NCBI GenBank assembly: GCA_013397075.1
Contig: VWZS01010904.1
Coordinates: forward strand, 248,001 to 312,000
Length of the DNA: 64,000 bases
Direction: 5' to 3'
Source: Rhabdornis inornatus
Lineage: Eukaryota; Chordata; Aves; Passeriformes; Rhabdornithidae
Under the pieces are notes generated by a model. It searched no databases and had not been told where the DNA came from. It saw only the letters and a program-made list of their open reading frames with translations. Positions 30,201 through 45,200 of the stretch are shown here, one piece after another (position 1 is the stretch's first letter; each line of letters starts with the position of its first letter). The position numbers and the translations under genes are program-made.

Positions 30201-33200
30201 AGTGAAACAGATCAAATAGCACCTCCAGTTACTGTATAATCAGTTTTACCAAGTACAGAAGTATAAAACAGTAGAGTGAACAGAATGTGACTTATTGACT
30301 GCCAAAACTAAGGTCTATGCAGTACACAAGAAGTGCAAAGGACCTTCACAGATGCCTGTATTTATTAAGTGGATAATCAAATACACTGCTAAATGATTAT
30401 TAAAAAAACCAACAACCGAACAAAAAACTACCTCTTCCACTTACATGCAACATTCCTCCAAGCTTTGATGTGTAACCTCGTGGTCGTTCCTTATCTTTAA
30501 ATCTGAATGCCACAGCATTTAGATCCTAGAAAACAATGTACGAATTATTAAAGAGCATAAATTAAAGCCTATTTTAAGAATAATTACTGGCTACTTAATT
30601 CATTTTTATAGCAAAAGAAAAGGAAGTACTTTTGCTGTATCCATGTTATAGTAGACAAATAACTAACACAAGTTTTCAGTAATATTCAAGTTGCATCAAA
30701 CTCACAAGCAATTTGTGATGGTCTCACAAGATTTGTATAACACTTTGCATTATAAGTCCATTTCACACTAAGAGATCTGCCTCACCTCTCATTATTTAAA
30801 TTTCCAGATAATTTGAAAACACACCAACTCTGATCCAAGCAGTACACAGTGTTCTGGTGCAATGTTTGTCATATGCTAACGAACTGAAGCCTCTCTTTCT
30901 TCCTTTTCTCTTTGTTCTGTTCAGTCAGCCAAGAGTAAATTTAGAGACAGAAAAAGTGTGTTTCTTTTTGCTGTGTCAGCCACAGGAAAAAAAACACATC
31001 ATTCTTAGGATACAATGGCAAGGGTGAAATAAAGAGATCTAAGACTTTAAAGCCAGTGAAAGGGACAGTCCATCCTTCCATGAAACCATGCAGAGAGACT
31101 GATTAACTCAACAATTCAGCTGGAAGTAAACTCAAAAAGATTCCTTTCATACTAGTTTGCCAGCTCTCTGACTCACCCCACAGTCTCAGGAGTGCGGTGG
31201 CTGAGAAAAGAGGAGCAATGGAAAGGCACAGGGATGAGACCTTTTCCAAACCTTGTATGTGCTTACTCTGTCAGTGAAACAAATCCATTGGGACTTTTAG
31301 CAGAGGATAGCAAGACCTGAGACTACCTTCACAGGTATAGTGTCAAAGTGTATGAAACAAAGCTAATCCAGCTGCAAAATTTCTACTTTCAGAGAGACTC
31401 AACAGTTTGGATCAAACAAAGCTGAGAGGAAAAAGAAAACTTTACCCAAGCACATGTACTGAACCAATGAGACTATACATATGAATAAAACCGGATTTGT
31501 TTCACAGTGACACTGAGAAGAGCAGTGCTATCTAATAGGACACTTTACATTTTTGCTTTGTGCACACAGAACTATCCAGACTTGTAAGAAGCATAAACAG
31601 TGCAGCAAAGACTGACATGTACTGCCAAAGTACTTCATGAAAAGCCTTTAATTGATTTTTCAAAAAGATGAGGGGAACAAACAGCAGATTCAATATACTA
31701 CTGCCTTTACAATCTCAACTACACAATTTGACACATGAAAGAAGGGGTAGAATAGCAACCATTTCAATTTCCAGTTCAATGTTAACTCCTCACAGTAAAT
31801 GTTTACTTCCTTCTTCAGCAAAGCCTAAGCAACGTTACGTAAAATCCTCGTAACCAGAGCAGGATGCTTCTTCCTTCACCTCCATTATGCTATCCTAACT
31901 CCCAGCTCTATAAGAGCATTTCACACCTATGTTAAGACAATGTATTCTGAATGTACTTGTCATTTGTGTCATGTTGCATCTTAAAAATTAATCAACTTAA
32001 TTACCATGTGATTATTAAATGCTAGTTACAAAGTCAAATAATGTAATAATAAAAATAGTTTGTAAAAAGACAACCACCACACATGGTACCTATGGTACAG
32101 CCCCAATTACTTACTTTGCACTCTTGGAAAACCCATTCTTGAGGTCCTTCTGTACGTAGTTTTTGAATATATTGAAACATGTGCAAAATAATATCTTCAA
32201 CGTGCACTGAAAAGAAAAAAATACTTAATAATTCACTCAAAAAGCACAGAGAAGAAATTAAATGAACATAAATATGGGGTTTTTTTTAATTACACTTTGA
32301 TCAAGATCTTTAAGAACATCTGCAATCCCACCAATGAAGTTAAACTTGCTTTTCTCAGACACGAATTTATGGTAAGTGTTTATGTCCCCAGCTAATTCCA
32401 ATAACTGCACTGAACATGTTTTTATGTGAAAATACAGATGTAAAATATAATTTAACTCAGGTCTAAATAGTATGAATAAGTAGCACACGAAGGTATTAAC
32501 AGCTCTTATTTTAAAGAAGTTTATTTAAAGTATTTAATTAACATTTAATATAACCTTAAATAAGTTAATTTCTTACGTGAAGTGTGTTAGCATACTTAGA
32601 GGAACTAAACACAGAATAATAACACGTTAATTAAAATAAGCTGGCTTTCGAGCTATAATAACAATCAGTCTCTTCAGATACAAACACAAAACCATCACAT
32701 CAGCAATAACATGGAATACAGACACAGTGCTTCACTTACAAAGTCCTTCTTCTGTCAAGTCCACATTAATGATGAAAAACATGAAGCCTCTAGCACCTTC
32801 CTTCTGGCCTCCAACAAGAGTATTTACCCATCCTATATCATTAAAAAGAAACTGTATTACATAAACAAAACTAACAGTTTATGCAACTTTTTGCATGCTT
32901 CAGCAACATCATTTTTTAAAAACCCATTTTGATTCATTTACATGTTTTCCTTTATTTCCTTAATGCCTACAGCAACAGGGCAAGTTAAACATAACACAAG
33001 TCAGATCTATCTGATTTTGTACTCAGAGTGATATGACAAACTCAGGGTCATTTGATTACTGGATAATTAACTTCTGTTTGGAACAGAATGATATTAAAAT
33101 GATAGTAAAATAGCAAAAGGTACACCGTTGTAATCTTCCAGACATTAAGGGATCTGACAGTAATCTCAAAGTTAGTGACAGAATAGAGACAAGATCATTT

Positions 33201-36200
33201 TGCTGAAGTTCATATAATTCTCTAAACAAGGCACATAAAGAAGAGTCCAAGAAATAATAGCCTGCGTGACTGTTTATTAGTGACTGACTACCTATTAATT
33301 CCTACCTGCTGCAGAAACAAAAATAAAGCATAAAATGACTTAAGAGTTCAAATTACTCAAATAGATGAAGGCTTTAACATATAGATGTCTATTTTAAGTG
33401 AAATGTAGCTAAACTTTAAAAAACTGTGTGATCAAATATTTTTCAATTCTCTACCCTTGAAAGACTTACCTTTGGCTTTAAGCTCTGATAGAAGACTCCC
33501 CGGGCCTTCATGCCCAATCAGATGGCCAAGGTAATGGCCAGGGTTTGATTTATAGTACTTCTGAAGGTCTGGTATAGGAAATGTGACATAAAGATTTCTA
33601 ATATCCTTAATGGGTACGACTTTGTATAGTTGCTGAGGGGAAAAATAAACAAGGAGACCCATAAACAAAGGGAAATTAATTTACTGTATTCACCTCAGGA
33701 GCATGTACCATGTTCCCTTCACACACACACACACACTATAAACACATCTCCCAAACCTCAAAAGTATCTAAAATTTAGGGAAACACTTCAGCCATTCTTG
33801 ATACAAACAAAGAAAATTAATTATCTTGCAGTTGCTTACAACTGCAACCAAATGTGCAAACTATACAAAACTATACTCAGCATGGAAAAGTGGGTGGAAA
33901 ATAATGAAGAAATACGGAATTTAACAGGGACATTGATAAAAGAGTACTGAAGTGCACAATATATTACTGAAACATAAAAAATAACATTTACAATATACAC
34001 TCTGGATGGAAGATATATATCTACACGTACCCGGAGATGTTCTTCTTGGAAAGGATGTTCAGGAAACTCTGGTATAGGGACATTTTTATTCTCTACTTCT
34101 GAAAATAACTTTACCACTAAGCAAGTCAGCTCATCCAAGGATTCTACAATAAAGAAACATTAAGAAAAAACACAGCCATTATATAAGGATTCTGACAAAC
34201 TTTTTTTTTAATATATTTTTTGTGAGAGTCATTAATTACACAGAAAAGTAGTTTTAATGGTGTTATGATTTTTAATTTCAGAAAGAAAATATTCATATTT
34301 AAATTTTGAACTGCAACCTGTGAGAAGCACCATGCTTATTAAAGGAAAGCTTCAATCATGGTTAAAATAAATCCTGTACCTGAAAATACATCTTTATGTT
34401 TTACAGATTAAACTGAGCTAAAACTGAAAGATACATCAGATGTCGAACACTTATAAAAATAGAAATTCCACAAAAAGTTCAAAGGACACAGAATTACAGC
34501 TACAAATTTTCTAGAGTGAAAGCAGCTTTGCCAAAACTTGAATTTTCTTTAATCTCAGCTCATGTCCAGTACTTCAGGTACACTGTGAGCCAAGTCTGTC
34601 CTTGGCACACCAAACACACACCTGTGACCTGTTCAAGCACTTCTAATTTTACATCCATTCTAATTTCAGCCTGTGACTGCACTACTTCACGGGAATGAGA
34701 GAAGACCTTTTGCAGAAAGAATACAGTGATGTGTGATTAACTCATCCAAACTGACCTAGACTGTTTTTGTTGAAATTCTTCCTTTAAAATTGCTTTCTAC
34801 CTCAAGAAATGCATTTTGGAACACTTCTCAGAGTGAGCATAAGACAAAGATTCTTCTGACAATTTTTCAGTGAAAGACTTCCAAGGGTGGGCATTAGAAG
34901 GAACAAAACATCAGTTTCTTGGACATCTCAAAATACAACTTTAATCCTTGAAAGATTTCTAAAAGCATGGGATCATGAAAATAATCCCAGTTAGACTGAG
35001 AAAACAGAATCTTTCCTGCCCAATGTATGCATGCTCCTACACTACACTAACAGAACTGTGCAAGGGAAAAAACTAAACAATGTAAACCAAGAGGGTTGAC
35101 TATATATTAAAATTTTGTGAAATGCATGTTATTCCATTAAAAAACAGCAATTTTTATGCATATCAGCAAAATAAACATTCATTTAATCTTTCAGGGACAG
35201 TTTTCCTTAGTACAGATTTACAGTTGCCAAGGTGATTCTTACTGAGAAAGTTTCCACGTAAAATTCCTCAGTGAACTTGCTTTTGATCAGATAAAAAGCT
35301 CATTTTCTTCCATTTGTACTCACCATCCAAGCATTACTGTGAAACACCATACAGACACCAGTCTGCCAGAGCGTTTTCAAAGAGCATTTTCAACACACTA
35401 TTATTAAGCTTTTGGCAAACTTATGTAAAATATCATCTCAGCTTTGGAAGGTTCTAAGCAGTTGGAACCTCCTTTTTTCTTTTTCAAGTATATACGTGAA
35501 GTCTTACTCAACCAACAGAACAAACTCACCTCTTCCTAAGACACAAATAGCCATCAAATTTGATGAATAATAAGTAGAATGGAACTTCAGCAGCTCTTGC
35601 CTTACATCTATTCCTTCTTGGGTTGGTCTAGTTTCCAGAGTGAATTTGTTCCCTGTAACAGAAAAATAATGAACAATATTTGATGTTTAACAATATTTAA
35701 TCAAAAAGAAATACATAAATTAATCAGCCTGCTTTCCTTTGAATGGATAGTAATTTAAAAAATAATCAATATGAATAATAAGAAAACTGGATCAATACTG
35801 TCCTATGTTTTAAATATTTTGTCTATATTCCTCACCATCTGCAGACAAATTGAATTATGAAGTTTTAGACAACCTACTCTGTTTATTCCCACAGCATCAA
35901 TACATAAATTAAAATAAAATAGCATATAATTAAAGCATCAGTAACTGTGCTGTTACAGCTCTAGAGGACATTAGGAAGCAACAGTCAGAAGACACCTTGC
36001 AGATGCAGGAAAATGGACATTAGCCAGTGCAGAAGTGCCTGGAAAATTACTTGACACTGAAGGTAATGATGGAGAAAAATCACCATCACAACCATTAATT
36101 CAGGGAGATCAGTGAGGGGTATCTAGGGAAAAATGCACACGCTTAAAAAGAAAACTGGAAGGTGCATTTGTTTCTATTTCTATTTCTTCTAAACAAGGAA

Positions 36201-39200
36201 TAATAAGGTTTGCTGACCAAACAGGATGCACAACAATGAGAAGTGACCTGAAGCACCAAATGGAGTAATTCCTGTACTCTGCTAGATTAACAACATCTCA
36301 GCTGAGCAAAAGGAAACAATAAGGATGCCAAATGCATCACAGTTGTCATCTCTCTGGGTAAATTAAAGCCATCAAAGCTGAGCTCTACTTCTGAGAAGTC
36401 ATACCTACTGGAAGGCTATGTGCTGTAATTTAATTTCAGAATCAGAACCCAATCTAAGGAGAAAGGAAAATGACTATTACTGTTGAATTTGAGCACATTT
36501 TGGTTATTCTCCTCAAGAAAACATTTCACTTATGTGAGCTAGACTACCTTCTTAATCTGTACAAAACTTATTTCTGCGACTTGTATTTTCTGTGTGCTAC
36601 ATCAAAACTAAATAAAGTCTTCAGTAGCAGAGATTACAGAATGTACTTTGAACACCTGCCTACTAATGCACAGCTCCCAAGGCTTTAATTTAAAATTTAC
36701 CTCTTTGGAAAATTGAGTTATAGTTTCCCTTTTCACAGCCAGCCTCTCTTTACTGGCCAACAGAACAATACCTGCTTTTATGGCAGGTGGCTACCAGACC
36801 CATAAATATGCTCTCCATCAACAGATGTAAGGCACATCTTGTCTTTTTAGAGACAGAGGAAGAAACCACTGCCTTAAAGTCCATTATCTGCTCTCCCAGC
36901 CTCGCAAATACTGTACCCAATATTTGAGTCAATTATTCATAATGCAAACTGACCCATCCACAAAACACATTTTTTTGAGCATATTATACTCAATGATTAA
37001 ACAGTGCAGTCCTGTTACTTCGAAGGTTTCAAAAATAAATTCATGTAGAAAATAATGCCTATCAAAAAAACACCCAGCATTTAAACTTCTATCAAAGCAT
37101 GAAACATTTGTGGTTTTGTCCAGAACTATGGTATCTTAACTTTAATGCTTTTTGAATGGAGGTTTTGAGGTGTTTATTTTAAATTGTTACTAAGCATTCT
37201 GTGAATAATTAAGCCTGAACAAAAAAAAAAAAATTACAGCTGCAGAATTGGGATTTGTCCAAGATTATTTTGTCTATCCTTCTCCTACTGTTGTGCTCTA
37301 TGGTTCAAATTTTGTTTCTATATTCCTACTCAGTAATTTTCACAGTATTTTGCTGATCTTTCTGATTTGACCTAGTCACTGTCATCCAGTCTAAAAGCAA
37401 TATTAAATAACAAAAAGCCTGTGGCTAACAGCAATTTAAACACAATTCGTTCACTTTGTTATACACAAAGACTTAACAGCACCAAATTATGACAAATCCA
37501 GTAAGTGGAAAACAGCACTCACTGCAGTAATTATCAGAATCATAAAGCTTGCTTCATCACTGTACTCAAAGTCTTGGATTACTCTTTCTCCTATGCTCTC
37601 GTCTAGCTCTGTTTGGTCTACGATGTGAAAAATGTGATAAAGCACTGTAATAAACATGTATGGACAGGAAAATAAGAGAATTGTTACAGTCTATCTTTAG
37701 CAATTTTATATAAACAATAATATGTTACACAGAACTCCACTGGATATTCTGACAAACCTGTTCCAAATTTACTAAAGGGATGATTGGGGTTTCCAGTAGC
37801 CTTCTCCAATTGAAATAACCTCCAGGCATCATTCATCAGATTCTTCTCATGCTCAGAATCAACAGCATTCACTTCCCTATCTTTGCAACTTTCATCAAAC
37901 AGGGGACATAGGAAAAACTGGGCAAATCTAAAGAGAAAAAAATTAGTTCAAGTCAAGAGTACTGTACATAAACTGTAACAGAAAAGCATAAAGCTTGGTA
38001 CCTCCTGAAAACAGCTGAATACATTATTTTTTAATGCAGAACTTAAGAATTCTGTAACAGTTTTGACACTGATTTAGTATCCTTATTTCTCAATTTCTTC
38101 ATTTACAAATGCAGGCAAGCAAGATATTTATCATGTAAGGTAGTACAAGAGTCAAGGGCCTTACATCACAATTCCCACAGTGAAAATTTCTCATATTCTG
38201 AGGTTTAGCTGCAAGAGGCTCTTAATTTTACCAATTAAGTAAGTCTTGTCAGACATCCAGGGAGAAGCCAAAGAGAAAACTCACTCTACCTCACTGACTA
38301 CACACCTTTCAATTTCTGTCCCCTCCCACAAAACAGAGATTTCAGAGATTTCCCTCTACTAAGAGCATCCTTAAGTATTTCTAGACTTCTTGTTTTGCTG
38401 TCAATAAGGATCCCATGGGAAGCACAGCATTTGATTGCACCATCCCCATATTTGCACAATATGTAAATTCATTATTGTATTCTGTGTCCCGCATTTCCAA
38501 AAATATTCAGTGTAAACACATTTAAACTTCAAAAATTCTGCCTCGGTGAGGAACTCTCCTAGATGAAACAAATCTGAGTAAGACTTTAGAACTGAAAAAT
38601 ACCTGGTTATCAATTTTAACAAAAGATGGTTTTTACCTTTTTTTAAAATATCTTAATAATAGAACTATCAAAAAATTTTTACACTAATTAATTAAAGTAG
38701 AACCTCTGTAACAAAAATTTAAATATTAAAAAATGTGTTTACCTGTCCAGTGCACCTTCTAGATGTTCATGTGACACATCAAAATAATAGTTGGTATGTT
38801 CACCACTTGTGAAAGCATTTGAGCTCCCGGCATGCTCACTTAGAAATTGGCTGTACTCATTCTCTTTTGGATATTTCTTGGTTCCCAGGAACAGCATATG
38901 CTCACAAAAATGACTAAGCCCAGCAATGTTGGGGGGATCTGACAAGGATCCTGCAAGAGGAAAATTTTCATGTAATCATTCATAAAACATTACTACTAAA
39001 ACATTAAGTCTTTTAAAGTACTCTATATTATAGTATGTTGTTTCAGGCAATTAAATCAATTCCGTGGCTGTAAGAAGACACTTGTGCAACTACAGTCAAC
39101 TAAACTTAATCTTCAAAAAAATATTTTAAAACCTAGAAATTAGTAACTGAACCAATTAGTGTCTCGAATTGCCTCTCCAGATCAGCTTGCACTTCCTTAT

Positions 39201-42200
39201 ACAGATGATTTTCAATTGAAGTCCATGACTCATTACCTGTAAAGACCTGGCTAATCACACTGTTCTGAAATCTATACCTTGACTTTAATAAATGCATTGT
39301 GTTAAGAGGCAGCAATTGCCAACCATAATTAAAGGGGTATTTTTCCTGTGGTTTATAGGACGAGTGATAACCTGTAATTGCCTGAACACAAGCAGCTATG
39401 GATGACCAGCTAGTAGGTGTGAAGGCAAACAGATTAAAAGACAACAATGATTTGGAAGAATGGAAGACAGGCAGAAGTTTGAGAGTAGCAGTCCCGCCTC
39501 GGAGTGTGCAGTGATGTGCGGTGGCAGAGCGGAGATGAAGGCAACAGATACCCCTCCTCCAGCACATGTGCAGGAACTGGATGTGCAGTTGGCTATCACT
39601 GTCACAGGACCTAAGCAAAACCACATTCAGGATGCTCTGAACTAGATAATGATCTGGGACAGCCATCCCTGGAACAAAAAAGGCCAGAAGTTTTTGAAGT
39701 CTCTCTATCACTTCTGCCATAATACCACCAGTAGCAAGAGCTCCCAACTACAGACATGGCAAGAGGGTGTTTGGGTTATGTACACATGCATTGTACTTTC
39801 CAATCAATTGAAAAACTACACAAGCTTGAGATATACCTCAGATATAAGAAAATCCCTGTTTGCACACATAAGTACCACTGAAGTTAAGGAGTGCCTCTCC
39901 AACTTCTCCAGCACTACAGCATTTTCTCACCTCTACACATCAACAACTCAGCATGAAAAGAAAAAAAGTCTGACATGACAGATGGAGCTGTCTGAAATAA
40001 CTGCACTTGCACCCACCCCTTTTCTGCTTACAAAAGATCTTTCATAACATGAAACTTAATGGTTAAAAGCAGTCTTTCGACTGACTGAGCTACACTTGAA
40101 TAAACGTGGAGTACAGTAAGAGCATTTAGCTCTAATAATTTTCAACTTGATGTGTCAAAGAATTAAACAAACTATAAATTACAATAAAAGGCTAGGCTGC
40201 CAACTGCATACCACTCCTGTCAGTTTATTTGCATCAAGATACCAAAACTTGAAGCATTTTTATTAATGACATAATGAACACAACATGAATTGAATACCTA
40301 TGTGGACATCAAGTGCTGCTGAGGACTTATCTGTGGTGGGGTCACTAATGAGAAGAGCTTTAATGCCATTTGCCAATTCCAGTCCACGATATTCTCGCTT
40401 ATCCTCAGGTGACTTGATAATTTCATTTGTTATTCTCTTAATAGCTGGATTGTTCATTTTGTTTTTTGTCTCCTTCTGAAACCTTAAAGAAAACAGAATA
40501 AATTTCTTATTATTTTCACTTAAGCCTTGCTAATATTTTAATATGTTAGACAACACAGGGCAATACCAACAGCTGGAAGTTCTATTATGCACAAAATTCA
40601 CTCAACTTGCCTAAAATTTAGATCCTGAAAGATATTGCTGCTAAAACAAAAAAGAAACCTTGAAGACCAAGAAACACAATAAAGATGCAGATCACTTAAT
40701 TGAATGCTTCAAGTATCACATTAACTGTAATTTAAACAACCCAAACTTAATAAATGTCATCCCCTTATTCAATTATGATAAAAATTAAATTAAATGAAGC
40801 ATATACTGCTATCTCAAGTATACTTTCAAACTTCAGGAAAGTATTTCATGTATCTGAATTGCTGATTATATTACAAGTGTTGTAACTCCAATTGTCAAAT
40901 AAACAAAATTTTACTAACACGCCAGTGGATTTGTACACTCAACCAAGAAACTAACATTTTGCAATAGTGCCATAAAAATACAAAGACTGCAGAACTGCCA
41001 TGATAAACAGGAATAGATTGTCTCATTTAAACTTCTACTGTTAGTTTAACAGATGCTACAAGACACCCTTCTTTAAAGGCACAATTCTGAAATGCTAAGA
41101 AACTAAGTGTGACTGATTCAGAATCTGAATGTCTCCAAGCAAAAGCTATAAACAATATGAAGTAACTTTTTAAAATGTGCAGTTCAACGCATTTTAGAAG
41201 GGAACATATAAACTAGTAAAACATGCTTCTCTCTCTATGAAATACTTTAAAAAACAAAACTGGAGTCAAATGTAATCACTAAACAGTAGCTGAAATGCTG
41301 AATTTAAATTTAAATGTGTACACTCTCATTCAAACTGGTCATTTATCCACTAGTTTAACCCTGTGCTCAGGCTAATCCTGCTTGGAATGTCTATGAGCCT
41401 TCTTCCACTAAAAAAATGCAGATACCATTGAAGTACAAAGATTACTCCAAGTACCACATCTGTTTCTCTGCATCAACAGCACTGATACAAGCCATGCTAA
41501 CAATTAAAAGATGCTCTACGTTACACGTTCAGAGTTTTAAGAAATACTCTACTAAACTTAAGCTACTGTGTAAAATTTTTGAAATGAGAAAAGATACTTT
41601 TCATATATGAGAATCAGTAACTAAACTGTTCTAAATGTTTTTCACTTGCACACAAGTTGGATTGACAAATCTAAGTATTAGGGAGAACAAGGACGTCCCT
41701 TAAGCTCCTGATTCCATGTCTGCTAATGAACACCTATACCTTGGTTTTCAGCTAGAATATTCTAAATCAGTAAGATACTAGTTGCTTGTCAGAAGACACA
41801 TATATACTATAAACTTCTCGAGTTGTGGGGTTTTTTTAAATGTTATACAATTTCCTTATCATCTGATATCTTCTTGTTATTTCTACAACACATCACTAAG
41901 TCACAGAACTTTACTGTTTGTTCAGATGACTCATCTTTTCAACGTGATTCATCAAATTATGCAGCTATGAAACCTTATAAGATTTCAATTGATGTCTTGT
42001 GAAGCTGTACACCTCCACTTCATTTTATTATGATTCCCTACTTCTGCCTCCTTCATAGGCTACTTCCAGCTTGGTAGTGAAATTCCAGTACAGGAAAAAA
42101 CCTACAATTTACAAAAGGACAACATCAGTAATTGAGCCTTCAAAACAAGGACTGAAATTTGTATCTCCACCTTCACTGTTACTTCAATGGGCATTGTGAA

Positions 42201-45200
42201 TACAACATTCTCTAACTTCAAATGGGTTTGCATGATTATTTTGCTGCAAAGTGAATCATAGTACAAGATAACTCAAATAAAAGCAAGGGCTAATCAACTA
42301 TGCAATACTCCTGGAAGGCAAATACGTCAAAAGGACAAGACCAACGCCTTCCTGCTTAAGTATTGCTGCTCCTGCTGATATGTTACTACAATACAAAAGC
42401 AAGAAGAAAAATTTCACTTTAGAGAGAACTTTTATACCATTACATTTTCTTAAGGAGTAAACTGTAAGACCCAATACTAAACATTCCCTCATATGACTGT
42501 TTTCCTGTGCAGCTTTTAAGTAAGTGCACTTGCTTTATAAAAATACCCCATTCCATTCTTTCACACCAGAATCCTAAAACTCTATAAATCACTTCTTGAA
42601 AATAGAACTGCTTTTTATCACAGGGAAAAAAAGTAAGAAAACCAAAAATCCTGTACTTATTGAGAAGTAGCTTAATTTCTAAAGCCATGTTCAGAAGCTG
42701 TCCAAAAGTCCACGTGCTATAGCTACTTGCTGTACTGTCACTACAGTGAACACTGGATGCTCCTGGTCAGTAGCAAAACAATTCTTCCACAAAGGAGGTG
42801 CTATATTTATTGCAGAGCTAATAGCCTAACAAAAACATTAAAAGAAATATTGCCATACTACTTTCACAAAACACAAGCAACAGAGAAAGATCCGGTAAAG
42901 CCAAAATACCAGGAACAATACGAAGCATTACTGTGACAGTGGAAATTCTTCCACTGGCTCAAAAATTACAGGTGGAAAGATGACAAAGGTAGAAAGAAAA
43001 AAAGACTAGGGATGTCTGAAGTGAGAACTGTGTCCCTACTCACTGAATAGGAAATATTCTTCCTCCTCATCAAAACTACTTCACTTGTACAAGAAAAGTA
43101 TTAGTTAAAACCAGCACTGAATTTTCAATTACAGCACTTCTAGTGAAATTATATTCTATTCTTTAAGGTTCCATTTTTGTAATCATTTCCAGGCAGGCAG
43201 TCCCTTGGAACCAGCAAGGCTCTCTGGAGATGCCAGGTTTCACCTGCAAACAGAGTATTACAGAGTGGGATTAAGTGATATATGATTCTGCTTCATTATT
43301 TTAATCTCTCAGAGTTATTTTAGCAAAGTTATTTTAATTAAAAATTAGCCTGTGTAGTCAAATCTAAGTCCAATGTTTGAACAATTAAAGGACCATATTT
43401 GAAAACCAATTAACAGAAACTCCTGAGGGTTGCTTCAATGCAATAATGTGACTAGCTAATAAAAATATGACCCCCTAGGCACAAACTCCAAAGTGCTTCT
43501 CAAGATTTTTTTGTCATGACAGTATGCACATACTGAAGTCAAGTACACAGGTCTGCTCCAGATGAAAGGCAAGTTACCATCTCAGGTTTTGATGCTTGCT
43601 TTCTATCAGTTGCCTTAATATTCACATTTGCTTCAAGTTTTTATGCAATTAATTGCTTACCATTTACCAGAGTAAAGTAAAACCTCCATTGAGTTGAGAA
43701 CCTCTGTTCTGTCCTGAAAAGGAGTTACCATTGGTTCTGTGCTGTTTACTAATCCATCTTGGTTTACACGAAGATTTCTCCAGCTGCCAATGCGTGGAGT
43801 GAAAGAAGTGCTGTGTGCTTTGGCAGGAGGCCCGGTGCTGCAGAGCTACAGCCTGAGTTTTCTCACCTCTTACAAGGATGACAGCAACAAACTGAGCACT
43901 CTGGAGGAGTCCATGAACTTCTTCAGTTGCAAGCTCATGGCTTTGCAACAACCAAGTAAATCTGCATTCTTGTACAGGTCTGCACCCCTCCTCTTAATCT
44001 CTTGCACCTACTTCTGATCATGACAGCAGTAGAATTATGTTACCAGTAAAACAATCAACAATCTACCTACTCTTTTAACATATTCATTCAACTGTATGTT
44101 ATAATAAAAATGGTGTGTTTTCTGGATTTTTTGGTTTTTTTTAGACTAAACTGTAGGCAGGAAAGTTAAAATCATTCAGGTGAACATTACCAAACATTAC
44201 CCATACTCTTCCAGGTTACATGTTCATCAATAGTTCTTTTAGATACTTAGAGATTAAAATACCTCATGATTCAACATCCATAAAGCATCAGTCTTGTGCG
44301 AATTTGCTTGTCATGAAGCTAGAGAATGTATGAGATCCCAACACATTCCTGATACTGATCTAAATAATTCTGATTGCATGACAGGCAGACAGACTGCGTA
44401 AGTAGATAAACTGCTCAAAATGTTAACATGTTTTATCACTTTTAAACTCATCAGGAATTCAGCATACTACTTCATACACAAAAGATCCAACTACAAAGTC
44501 CCACAATGATTTAATCAGTGCTAAGTTATTAAGAACAACCAATCATGCCAAATCAGGCAAGTCTGAAGATGATGAATATTTATAAGGTTTTGTTATGCAG
44601 TTCATTTTAAAGAAATTCTAAAGTCTTGCTACAATTAAAGCATTTTCAGAACCTCAGTCTGCAGCTTTTTGCCAAGTCTGTAATTGACTCAGAAAATTCC
44701 CTTCTCATGATGGTGGCCAAGGCAGATGCCTGTCATGCTCTTGTTTCCCAGGGTCCAGCTTCTACAACTCCTAGATCACAGCAGTAAAACTTGGTCTGCC
44801 ACAGGCTGCAGTGCCAACGTGACAGCAGAAACACTGGTGTGTAACACCGGTGTACAGGAATTACCAGTAGCATTAATGAGACCACACCACATGTGACCTT
44901 GGCAAAAACAAGGGCCCTGGCAGTTTCATATGTGAGATCAGGCCCCAGCTGAGTAACTGGCCTGAGAAGTACAATGATGTGCTGGCCAAGTGAGATTGGA
45001 TACACAATCAGACACCATAAAGCTAATCTACTGCCCTAAATCTACAGTCTTTAACTTGACCACGCCACAGTTTCCAAAGCACTGGGTAAAAAAGTCAAAC
45101 AAAAAGGCAGGACCTTATACAATTTGATGTTATACAGAGCAATAAAGGATAACAAGGTTTTTTTAATCTCTAAATAACCTGAGTTTACTTTTCCTGTGTC

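Larger units (their letters stand above)
34144..38742 (-). other. IDE: IDE introns 5 (34144-35529), 4 (35653-37757) and 3 (37928-38742)
   Basis: AT-rich introns without recognisable repeats or RNA genes. A 13-A run occurs near 37220. Confidence 0.65.

Noticed and set aside
33056..33250. 64-codon open frame ([20 protein letters not shown]) in IDE intron 7
   Set aside because: It looks mildly protein-like but has no clear splice pair and no recognised family. Weaker than the intron 8 segment.
33721..33736. CA microsatellite
   Set aside because: Only about eight units. Real but unremarkable, so not listed as a separate finding.
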